A stretch of 64,000 nt of DNA, taken from the NCBI GenBank assembly GCA_964523885.1, contig CAZFYX010000045.1, positions 65,722-129,721 on the forward strand, given 5' to 3'. The position numbers and the translations under genes are program-made. The notes below the pieces were generated by a model. The model saw only the letters and a list, made by a program, of their open reading frames with translations. It ran no database searches and was not told the origin of the DNA. Positions 35,625 to 43,022 of the stretch are shown piece by piece (position 1 is the stretch's first letter; each line of letters opens with the position of its first letter). Source of the DNA: SHXO01 sp964523885 (GTDB taxonomy: Bacteria > Pseudomonadota > Gammaproteobacteria > Burkholderiales > SHXO01).

Positions 35625-35680
35625 GGCTGGAGGCCAGAGGCTGAAGGCTAGAGGCGACAGGCAACAGGTACGAGGAACAG
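35625..35680. repeat. Single-arm degenerate GAGGC/CAGG repeat
   Basis: The spacer before the SDR gene is a run of related words (GGCTGGAGGCCAGAGGCTGA, GGCTAGAGGCGACAGG and so on) resembling one arm of the GGCGCC/GACGCC inverted-repeat family at 7075 and 38712, without a clear complementary arm. Confidence 0.4.
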
Positions 35681-35681
35681 G

Positions 35682-36437
35682 ATGAAAATCGATCTGAAGG
35701 GCAGGGTGGCGGTGGTGACGGGGGCGAGCCGGGGCATCGGGCGCGCGACCGCGGTGGCGCTCGCAGGGGCGGGCGCGAAGGTGGCGCTGCTGGGGCGCGA
35801 CCGTGCGAAGCTGGAGGAATCGCTCAAGCTGGTGCGCGACACCGGCGCGGAGGCGGCCACGTTCCTGTGCGACGTCCGCGACGAGGCGCAGGTGAAGCAG
35901 GCGGCGGCCGACGTGGCGCAGCGCTTCGGGGCGGTGCACATCCTGGTGAACAACGCCGGCACGGCGATCCGCAAGAATGTCGTCGACTTCTCGCTGGAGG
36001 AGTGGCGATCGCTGACCGACACCAACATCACCGGCGTGTTCCTGTGCAGCAAGTACTTCGTGCCGCACATGCGCGGCCATGGCTACGGCCGCATCATCAA
36101 CCTGACCTCGATCATGGCGCACGTCACGAGCACGGGACGTGGCGTCTACTCGGCCACCAAGCACGCGGTGGCCGGCCTCACCAAGGCGCTTGCGCTCGAG
36201 CTGGTGGATGACAAGATCACCTGCGTCGCGATCAGCCCCGGCTTCATCGCCACCGACCTCACCGCGCCGCTGCGCGCCGACCCGGCGAAGAACGAGGCGT
36301 TGATGGCGCAGACGCCGATGCGGCGCTGGGGCCAGGCGGACGAGATCGCCAGCCTCGCGCTCTATCTCTGCTCCGACCAGGCGGCGTTCATGACCGGCAA
36401 TGATGTGGTGATGGACGGCGGCTGGCTCGCCCAGTAG
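35682..36437 (+). CDS. SDR-family dehydrogenase/reductase
   Basis: 251 residues, a classical short-chain dehydrogenase: cofactor motif TGASRGIGRA, NNAGTA, catalytic Ser in LTSIMAHV, Tyr and Lys in YSATK, and the C-terminal GNDVVMDGGWLAQ. An Arg-rich context after the first strand (LGRDRAK) suggests NADP preference. It resembles FabG/gluconate-5-dehydrogenase-type enzymes. As the last gene of the transport cassette it may oxidise or reduce a hydroxy/oxo intermediate of the imported compound. Confidence 0.85.
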   Translation: MKIDLKGRVAVVTGASRGIGRATAVALAGAGAKVALLGRDRAKLEESLKLVRDTGAEAATFLCDVRDEAQVKQAAADVAQRFGAVHILVNNAGTAIRKNVVDFSLEEWRSLTDTNITGVFLCSKYFVPHMRGHGYGRIINLTSIMAHVTSTGRGVYSATKHAVAGLTKALALELVDDKITCVAISPGFIATDLTAPLRADPAKNEALMAQTPMRRWGQADEIASLALYLCSDQAAFMTGNDVVMDGGWLAQ

Positions 36438-36588
36438 CGCGACATGACCGTACGGCTGCCGACGCGGCAGGTGCCGCCGGCAGCCGCCTGCCGCCCCCGG
36501 CAGCATCGCCCATCGCTGTCCCGCCTGCGCACATTGCTGCCCGCTGACGGCTGAGTCCGCGCCGCAGCGGCCCCCTCCCGACGTCAAC

Positions 36589-36601
36589 CGATTGTCAATC
36601 G
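36589..36601. promoter_or_regulatory. Perfect palindrome CGATTG-T-CAATCG, possible activator site
   Basis: A 6+1+6 palindrome that is AT-richer than its surroundings lies about 110 bases upstream of the putative -24 element. Position and symmetry suit an enhancer-binding-protein site; only one copy is seen. Confidence 0.3.
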
Positions 36602-36700
36602 CGCGCGCCGCCCGGCGCGCTGCGCCGGCGCGCCGTTGGCATCGACGGGACCGCCCGGTTCGCATTCAGTTGACCATGTTTAAGGATCCGCAAAACCGTT

Positions 36701-36716
36701 CGGCATAAAGCTTGCA
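36701..36716 (+). promoter_or_regulatory. Sigma-54-like promoter 1 (GG-N10-GC)
   Basis: CGGCATAAAGCTTGCA has GG and GC exactly 10 bases apart and TTGCA at the -12 element, close to the consensus TGGCACG-N4-TTGCW. It lies 65 bases before the ATG at 36781. Confidence 0.5.
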
Positions 36717-36780
36717 GAACGCGACGCGAACAGTGCGTCTGGCGTGGGCGAGACGCGGCGGGAACCCAGCGAAGCGGACC

Positions 36781-38709
36781 ATGAACTCGGCGATCCAGGC
36801 CTGGCTCGACAAGCAGTGCGGCGAAATCGGTGGCGTCACCGGCGGGGTGGTGATGCTGGTGCCGCGCGGCGGTGACGCCCGCCTGGCGCAGGCTGCTGCC
36901 TGGCCGGCTGGCCAGCGCGGCGCCGCCGAGCTCGAGGAAGCGGCCCGGAGCGCCTACGAGAAGCAGGCTGCGATCGCGCAGACGGGCGAGATGCGCGCGC
37001 CGTCCCGGCCGCAGGTCGGTCCCGTCATCTCGCACCCGCTGCAGGTGAAGGGGCGCACGGTGGGTGCATTCGCGGTGCGCCTGAGCGACGAGGTGACGCT
37101 GCCGCCGCACAACGCGGTGGCCGACGTGCAGCGCGGCGTCGCGACCTTCGAGGCCTTCCTGCGCGGCCAGCCGCCCGGCGCAGCGGCCGCCCCTGCGCAC
37201 GGCTACGTGCCGCAGACCCCGACCATCAATTTCCCGCCCAGCCCGGCATCCCATCCGACCATGGCCGCTCTCGCTCCGCAACCGGCGCTCGCGCCCACAC
37301 CCTCCAAGCCGGTCGATCTCGACAAGACCGCCGAGCTGCCCGCGTCGAACCCCGTGCGCATGCTGCACCTCCTCGCCACCATCGAGGCGCACGACGACTT
37401 CCGCGCAGCGGCCACCGCGTTCGCGACCGAGATGGCCGAGATGTTCGACTGCGACCGGGTGAGCGTGGGCCTGTCCGGCCGCCGCCACGTCAAGGTCGAG
37501 GCGCTCTCGCACAGCTCGGACTTCAAGAGCAACCAGGGACTGCTGCGCGACATCGGCGCGGCGATGGAAGAGGCGATCTGGCAGGGCGCGACCCTGATCT
37601 TCCCCCAGCCCGACGGCGCGCAGCCGAGGGTGGACCGTGCGCACACCACGCTGCAGCAGCGCCACGGCGCGGCGATCATCTACACCGTGCTGCTGGTGAA
37701 GTCGGGCAAGCCGATCGGCGCCATGGCGCTCGAGCGCAGCCGTACCGACCCGCTGCCGCGTGCCGAGATCTCGCTGGTGGAGAACATCGGTGCACTGCTC
37801 GGGCCGCTGCTCTCCGACAAGCATGCCGTCAGCCGGGCGTGGCCGATGAAGATCGTGCAGGCCTTGCGCGAGGCGTTCGGCCCGCTCTTCGGGCCGGGGC
37901 ATCGCTTCGCCAAGATCGTCGCTGCCACCGCGGTGTCGGTGGTGATCGCCGCCGCACTGATCCCCGGGGACTACCGCGTGAGCGCGCCCGCGCGCCTGGA
38001 AGGATCGATGCAGCGCGTGCTGGTGGCGCCCGGCGACGGCTATCTCAAGCAGGCCCATGTGCGTCCTGGCGACCGCGTGAAGGAAGGCCAGCTGCTGGCC
38101 GAGATGGCGGACGAGGACCTCAAGCTCGAGCTGCGCAAGGCGCAGAGCGAGGTGGCACAGCTGGAGAACAGCTACGGAGTCGCGCTGGTGAAGAACGACC
38201 GGGCCGAGATCGGCATGCTGCAGGCCCGCCTGGAGGAGGCGCGCGCGAAGCTGCAGCTGGTCGAGACCCAGCTCGACCGGGTGCGCCTGACCGCGCCGTT
38301 CGACGGGGTGGTGATCACGGGCGATCTCACCCAGTCGCTCGGCGCGCCGGTGAAGAAGGGCGAGGCCCTGCTCACGCTGGCGCCGGAGCACGACTACCGC
38401 GTCATGCTCGAAGTCGACGAGCGCGACATCGGCGAGCTGGGGATCGGGCAGCCCGGTCACCTGGCGTTGACCGCGCTGCCGGGCGATGCGATGCCGTTCG
38501 AGGTGAACCGGATCACCCCGGTGGCCACGCCGGGCGAGGGCCGCAACTACTTCGAGGTCGAAGCCAGGCTCAATGGCAAGCGCGAGGACCTGCGTCCCGG
38601 GTTGCAGGGGGTGGCCAAGGTGGAGGCCGGCTCACGCTCGATGCTGTGGATCTGGACCCACCGCGTGTATGGATGGATGCGCCTGATGCTGTGGTCTTGG
38701 ATCGGATAG
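36781..38709 (+). CDS. Tandem-GAF / transmembrane / HlyD-like adaptor
   Basis: 642 residues from ATG 36781 (MNSAIQAWLDKQCGEI); a TTG at 36712 is the longer alternative. Two GAF-like domains lie in the cytoplasmic part (about residues 5-120 and 195-340; the second includes EMAEMFDCDRVSVGLSGR and GKPIGAMALERS), joined by a Pro/Ala linker. One transmembrane helix (about 378-396) leads into a periplasmic HlyD-type adaptor: lipoyl half YLKQAHVRPGDRVKEGQLLA, a coiled coil (about 445-505), the second lipoyl half RLTAPFDGVVITGDL, and a beta-barrel with VMLEVDERDIGELGIGQPG. This links a cytosolic sensor to an export adaptor. First gene of the giant-protein locus. Confidence 0.8.
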   Translation: MNSAIQAWLDKQCGEIGGVTGGVVMLVPRGGDARLAQAAAWPAGQRGAAELEEAARSAYEKQAAIAQTGEMRAPSRPQVGPVISHPLQVKGRTVGAFAVRLSDEVTLPPHNAVADVQRGVATFEAFLRGQPPGAAAAPAHGYVPQTPTINFPPSPASHPTMAALAPQPALAPTPSKPVDLDKTAELPASNPVRMLHLLATIEAHDDFRAAATAFATEMAEMFDCDRVSVGLSGRRHVKVEALSHSSDFKSNQGLLRDIGAAMEEAIWQGATLIFPQPDGAQPRVDRAHTTLQQRHGAAIIYTVLLVKSGKPIGAMALERSRTDPLPRAEISLVENIGALLGPLLSDKHAVSRAWPMKIVQALREAFGPLFGPGHRFAKIVAATAVSVVIAAALIPGDYRVSAPARLEGSMQRVLVAPGDGYLKQAHVRPGDRVKEGQLLAEMADEDLKLELRKAQSEVAQLENSYGVALVKNDRAEIGMLQARLEEARAKLQLVETQLDRVRLTAPFDGVVITGDLTQSLGAPVKKGEALLTLAPEHDYRVMLEVDERDIGELGIGQPGHLALTALPGDAMPFEVNRITPVATPGEGRNYFEVEARLNGKREDLRPGLQGVAKVEAGSRSMLWIWTHRVYGWMRLMLWSWIG

Positions 38710-38711
38710 AA

Positions 38712-38810
38712 CCAGGCCCTAGGCTCTAGGCGCCAGACGCCAGGAAGCTGCAGTGGCTCGAGGCGCCTCTACTCAGGTCTGGCGTCTAGGGCCTAGGGCC
38801 TAGAGCCTGG
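38712..38810. repeat. Intra-operon inverted repeat, GGCGCC/GACGCC family, copy 2
   Basis: Left arm 38712-38743 contains CTAGGCGCCAGACGCCAG; right arm 38776-38810 contains TCTGGCGTCTAGGGCCTAGG and ends GCCTAGAGCCTGG. The right arm ends almost identically to that of copy 1 at 7075-7168. It lies between two export genes, ending 14 bases before the M50 gene start. Confidence 0.75.
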
Positions 38811-38824
38811 CGTACAGGAAAACC

Positions 38825-40969
38825 ATGGAATCTCTCTTCAGCCCCCGCTGGTATCGTGTCGCCGGCATCCACCCGCGCCTGCGCAGCCACGTGCGCGTCT
38901 CGCGCCACGTCTACCGCGACCAGGTCTGGTACCTCCTGCAGGACCAGAGCTCGGGGCGCCACCACCGCGTGGACGAGACCGCGTTCCACTTCATCGGGCG
39001 GATGGACGGCAAGCGCTCCACCGACGAGATCTGGCACTCGCTGCTCAACCAGCTGCGCGAGAACACGCCCACCCAGGACGACACCATCGAGATCCTGTGC
39101 CAGCTGTCGGACAACGACCTGCTCCAGTGCGAGATCACCCCCAATGTCGCGGAGCTGTTCCGGCGCCGGTTCGAGAAGGACCGCAAGCGCCGCATCGCGA
39201 TGCTCAACCCGCTGTCCTTCCGCGTGCCGCTGTTCGATCCGGACCGGCTGCTGAGCCGGCTCATGCCGCTCGCGCATGCGATGTTCCACCCGGCCATGCT
39301 GGTGCTGTGGCTGGCGGTGGTCACGCTGGGTCTGGTGGCCGCCGCTTCGCACTGGAGCGAGATCACGGCGTTCGCCTCGGTGCACATGCTCACGCCGAAG
39401 TACCTGCTGATGCTGTGGCTGTTCTACCCGGTCATCAAGACCTTCCACGAGCTGGGGCATGGCCTGGCCGTGAAGGCCTGGGGCGGAGAGGTGCGCGAGA
39501 CCGGGGTGAGCATCATGATGCTCGTGCCGGTCCCGTTCGTCGATGCGTCGGCGGCCTCGGCATTCCCGGAGAAGCATCGCCGCGCAGCAGTCGGGGCGGC
39601 GGGCATGATGGTGGAGCTGTTCATCGCGGCACTCGCCACCTTCCTCTGGCTCAATGTCGAGAACGGATTCGTGCGCGACCTGGCCTTCGTCGCGATGGTG
39701 ATCGGTGGATTGTCCACCGTCCTGTTCAACGGCAACCCGCTGCTGCGCTTCGACGGCTATTACGTCCTGTCGGACCTGCTCGATGTCCCCAACCTGGGGC
39801 CGCGCTCCAATGCCTACGTGGCCTACCTGGCGCAGCGCTACCTGCTCAAGATCGAGAGCGCAGTCTCGCCGGTCACCGCCCGCGGCGAGCCCTCGCTGCT
39901 GCTCGCCTACGGCGTCCTCGCCTTCGGGTACCGCTGGTTCATCGCGGGCCTGATCGTGTTCTGGTGCGGCAGCTACTCGTTCTGGCTCGGCGTGCTCGCC
40001 GGCGTGATGGTCGGCTTCACCATGGTGGTCAAGCCGGTCGCGAAGCTGGTCGAGTTCCTGCGCACCTCGCCGCTGCTGTCGCGCTCGCGCAGCCGCAGCT
40101 ACGCGGTGGCCGGCGGCGTGGCCGCGGCCGTGGTCGTGCTGCTGTTCGTCGTCCCGGTGCCGTTCTCGACCACCGCGGAGGGGGTCGTGTGGCTGCCGGA
40201 GCAGGCCCGGGTGCGGGCCGAGAGCGGCGGCTTCGTGGTCGAGGTGCTGGCCGCGGACGGCCAGGCGGTGAAGAAGGGCGACGCGCTGCTGGTCCTGAGC
40301 GACCCGGAGCTGGTGGCGCAGGAGGCCGCAGCGCGGGCGCACGCGACCGCGCTGGAGATCGAGTTCACCCGTGCGATGGGGGTGGACACGCCGATGTCGC
40401 AGTCGATCAAAGAAGAGCTGGCAGCCAAGCGCGCCGAGGTCGCCGAGCTGCAGCGGCGCATCGCCAGTCTGCAGGTCACCGCCAAGGTCGACGGCCGGCT
40501 GTCGATGCCGCGGCCGCAGGACCTGCCCGGCAAGTACGTGGGCCGGGGCGAGGTGCTCGCGCACATCCTGCGGCCCGAGGACATCTCGGTGAAGGTGGCG
40601 GTGCCGCAGGCAGATGCGGGGATCATCACCTCCGGGACCGAGGCGGTCGAGGTCAGCCTCACCGACCGCCGCAACGAGATCGTTGCGGCCCGGCTCACCG
40701 GCGGCACGCCCGCGGCCACCGCACTCCTGCCCACTGCCGCGCTGGGCGACCGCGCGGGCGGGCCGGTGGAGACCGACCCCAGCGACAAGGACGGGGTGCG
40801 CACGCTCGAGCCGGTATTCCTGTTCGATGTGCAGGTCGCCTCCACCCAGTTGCAGCGGGTCGGCAGCCGGGCGCTGGTGCGCTTCGACCACGGGGCGAGA
40901 CCGCTCGGCGTGCAGTTCCACCGCCGGCTGCACCAGCTGCTGCTCAAGCAGTTCAACCCGGTGGGGTGA
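38825..40969 (+). CDS. PqqD-like / M50 peptidase / HlyD-like fusion
   Basis: 714 residues. The N-terminal 100 residues (HVYRDQVWYLLQDQSSGRHH, FIGRMDGKRSTDEIW) resemble a PqqD-type peptide-binding domain. A polytopic membrane part carries the M50 zinc site HELGH (His208, Glu209, His212) and the second motif NPLLRFDGYYVLSDLLDVPN, both intact. After the last helix (AVAGGVAAAVVVLLFVVPVP) a periplasmic HlyD-like region follows: lipoyl-type GGFVVEVLAADGQAVKKGD, a short coiled coil and a beta domain. M50 enzymes cleave peptides in or next to the membrane. With its adaptor half it probably trims or passes on the exported giant protein. Some relatives act in peptide export without known proteolysis. 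Confidence 0.82.
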   Translation: MESLFSPRWYRVAGIHPRLRSHVRVSRHVYRDQVWYLLQDQSSGRHHRVDETAFHFIGRMDGKRSTDEIWHSLLNQLRENTPTQDDTIEILCQLSDNDLLQCEITPNVAELFRRRFEKDRKRRIAMLNPLSFRVPLFDPDRLLSRLMPLAHAMFHPAMLVLWLAVVTLGLVAAASHWSEITAFASVHMLTPKYLLMLWLFYPVIKTFHELGHGLAVKAWGGEVRETGVSIMMLVPVPFVDASAASAFPEKHRRAAVGAAGMMVELFIAALATFLWLNVENGFVRDLAFVAMVIGGLSTVLFNGNPLLRFDGYYVLSDLLDVPNLGPRSNAYVAYLAQRYLLKIESAVSPVTARGEPSLLLAYGVLAFGYRWFIAGLIVFWCGSYSFWLGVLAGVMVGFTMVVKPVAKLVEFLRTSPLLSRSRSRSYAVAGGVAAAVVVLLFVVPVPFSTTAEGVVWLPEQARVRAESGGFVVEVLAADGQAVKKGDALLVLSDPELVAQEAAARAHATALEIEFTRAMGVDTPMSQSIKEELAAKRAEVAELQRRIASLQVTAKVDGRLSMPRPQDLPGKYVGRGEVLAHILRPEDISVKVAVPQADAGIITSGTEAVEVSLTDRRNEIVAARLTGGTPAATALLPTAALGDRAGGPVETDPSDKDGVRTLEPVFLFDVQVASTQLQRVGSRALVRFDHGARPLGVQFHRRLHQLLLKQFNPVG

Positions 40970-41044
40970 CGCCGCGCCCGCCCGTGCCCCGGCACCAGAC
41001 CCCGCGCATGCGACGCCGCACCCTGCTCCCGCACCCCATCGATC

Positions 41045-43012
41045 ATGAGAACCGTTGAGCTCGCCATCCCCGGGATGCTCGCCGGCTCCTATCCCGAGCG
41101 CAGCGACGCCGAGCGCCCGCTCGCGCTGCCGCGCCTGCCCGGACGGGATGCCCTCCAGCGTCGCCGCCATCAGCGCTTCGTCGCGCGCGTGGAGGCCTGC
41201 GGCAGGGACCTCGCCCCGCTGGGAACGGCGGCGTTCGAAACCCGGGTGCGGGCCGTGCGGGCCCGGCTGGCGGCCGAGGGCTTCGCCGATCCCGCCGCGG
41301 CCGAGGCGTTCGCGGTGGTGCGCGAGGCGACCCGCCGCGCGCTGGCCAAGCCGCACTTCCACACCCAGATCATCGCCGCGCACATCATGCTCGGCGGCAA
41401 GCTCGCCGAAATGGCGACCGGCGAAGGCAAGACCCTGGCCGCCGGCCTGACTGCGGCCACCGGTGCTCTGGCCGGCGTCCCCGTGCACGTGATCACCTCG
41501 AACGACTATCTGGTCACCCGGGACGCCGGGGTGCTCGAGCCGGTCTACCGCATGCTCGGCCTGACCGTGGGCACGGTGACGCGCCCGGATGACCAGGCGA
41601 AGCGGCGCGCCGCGTACGCGTGCGACATCACCTACCTCACCGCGAAGGAGCTCACCTTCGATTACCTGCGCGACCGCCTCGTGCGGCGCGGAACGCACAG
41701 CGAGCTGCACGAGCGCGTGCGCCGCATGCACGGCGAGAAGGCCGCGCCGCTGCTGTTGCGCGGTCTGTGCATGGCGCTGGTGGACGAAGCCGACAGCATC
41801 CTGATCGACGAGGCGCGCACCCCGCTGATCATCTCGCAGCCGCGGGTCAATCCGCAGAAGCAGGCCTACGTCGAGCAGGCCCTGCGCATCGCCATGCAGC
41901 TCACCGCCGGCCGGCACTTCGTGGTCGACCGCGACGCGCAGGCGGCCCTTCTGTCGGCCGAGGGCAAGATGCAGGTCGCCCAGCTCGCCGCGCCGCTGGG
42001 CGGGCTGTGGGAGGACCGCCGCCATCGCGACGAGATCGTGACGCTCGCGCTGGCCGCGCAGCACGTCTACGCGCGCGACCGCGACTACCTGGTGCGCGAC
42101 CGCAAGATCGTGATGATCGACCAGACCACGGGGCGGATCGCGCCGGGCCGGGTGTGGTCGCGCGGGCTGCAGCAGCTGCTCGAGACCAAGGAATGCTGTC
42201 CGCCGACCGGCGAGATGGAGACCATCGCGCAGATCACCTACCAGCGCTTCTTCCCGCGCTATCACCACCTGTGCGGCATGAGCGGCACGCTGGCCGAGGC
42301 GCGCGCCGAGCTGCACGCGGTGTACGGGCTGGACATCGCCCGCGTGCCGCTGCGCAAGCCCTCGCGCCGCCTGCGGCTGGGCACGCGCATCTATGCGTCT
42401 CGCCAGGCGAAGTGGGACGCGGTCATCGACCGCCTGCGCGAGCTGAATGCGACGGGCCAGCCGGTGCTGGTGGGGACGGATTCGGTGGCCGACTCCGATC
42501 ACCTGAGCGTGCTGCTGGCAGCCGAACGCCTGCCGCATACCGTGCTCAATGCGCGCAACGACTCGGAGGAGGCGGCGATCGTCGAGCACGCCGGCGAGCG
42601 CGGCCGCATCACCGTCACCACCAACATGGCCGGACGCGGGACCGACATTCCGCTGGGCCCGGGGGTGGCGGAGCGGGGCGGCCTGCACGTGATTTCCTGC
42701 CAGCACAACGCCTCGCCGCGCATCGACCGGCAGCTGCACGGACGCGCTGCTCGGCAGGGCGATCCGGGCAGCGTCGAGACCGTGCTCAGCCTCGAGGACG
42801 CGCTGTTGTCGAAGTCCTGTCCGGCGTGGCTGATGCGTCTGCTGCGCGTGCTGGGCGGGCACTCTGGCCACCTGCCCGGCGCACTGGGCGCAGTGGTCGC
42901 CTGGCTGCCGCAGTGGCTGGAGGAGCGCCGCCAGCGCGGCGAGCGCCGGCTGCTGCTCGAGCACGACGAGCGCGCCGAGCGCCGCCTGTCGTTCGCCGGG
43001 CGCGGGGAGTAG
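41045..43012 (+). CDS. SecA-like preprotein-translocase ATPase, accessory and shortened
   Basis: 655 residues against about 900 for housekeeping SecA. Motor motifs are complete: Walker A MATGEGKT (Lys129), LVDEADSILIDEARTPLIIS, IDQTTGRIAPGRVWSRGLQQ, the cross-linking-domain remnant, SGTLAEARAE, and the second motor domain TVTTNMAGRGTDIPL with HGRAARQGDPGS. The C-terminal zinc-binding tail is absent and the helical scaffold/wing is reduced, ending in an Arg/Glu-rich helix. It is therefore an accessory (SecA2-like) ATPase. Its stop is only 10 bases from the start of the giant-protein gene, which suggests it is dedicated to exporting that protein, possibly through SecYEG. No other Sec gene is nearby. 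Confidence 0.88.
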   Translation: MRTVELAIPGMLAGSYPERSDAERPLALPRLPGRDALQRRRHQRFVARVEACGRDLAPLGTAAFETRVRAVRARLAAEGFADPAAAEAFAVVREATRRALAKPHFHTQIIAAHIMLGGKLAEMATGEGKTLAAGLTAATGALAGVPVHVITSNDYLVTRDAGVLEPVYRMLGLTVGTVTRPDDQAKRRAAYACDITYLTAKELTFDYLRDRLVRRGTHSELHERVRRMHGEKAAPLLLRGLCMALVDEADSILIDEARTPLIISQPRVNPQKQAYVEQALRIAMQLTAGRHFVVDRDAQAALLSAEGKMQVAQLAAPLGGLWEDRRHRDEIVTLALAAQHVYARDRDYLVRDRKIVMIDQTTGRIAPGRVWSRGLQQLLETKECCPPTGEMETIAQITYQRFFPRYHHLCGMSGTLAEARAELHAVYGLDIARVPLRKPSRRLRLGTRIYASRQAKWDAVIDRLRELNATGQPVLVGTDSVADSDHLSVLLAAERLPHTVLNARNDSEEAAIVEHAGERGRITVTTNMAGRGTDIPLGPGVAERGGLHVISCQHNASPRIDRQLHGRAARQGDPGSVETVLSLEDALLSKSCPAWLMRLLRVLGGHSGHLPGALGAVVAWLPQWLEERRQRGERRLLLEHDERAERRLSFAGRGE

Positions 43013-43022
43013 GGAGCCTGGG

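Larger units (their letters stand above)
36438..36780. other. Regulatory spacer upstream of the giant-protein export locus
   Basis: These 343 bases hold no supportable gene. Two signals stand out: a perfect 13-base palindrome CGATTGTCAATCG at 36589-36601, and a sigma-54-like box at 36701-36716. Their separation of about 100 bases fits an activator site plus a sigma-54 promoter. The first half (36438-36580) shows nothing more than GC-rich sequence. Confidence 0.45.
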
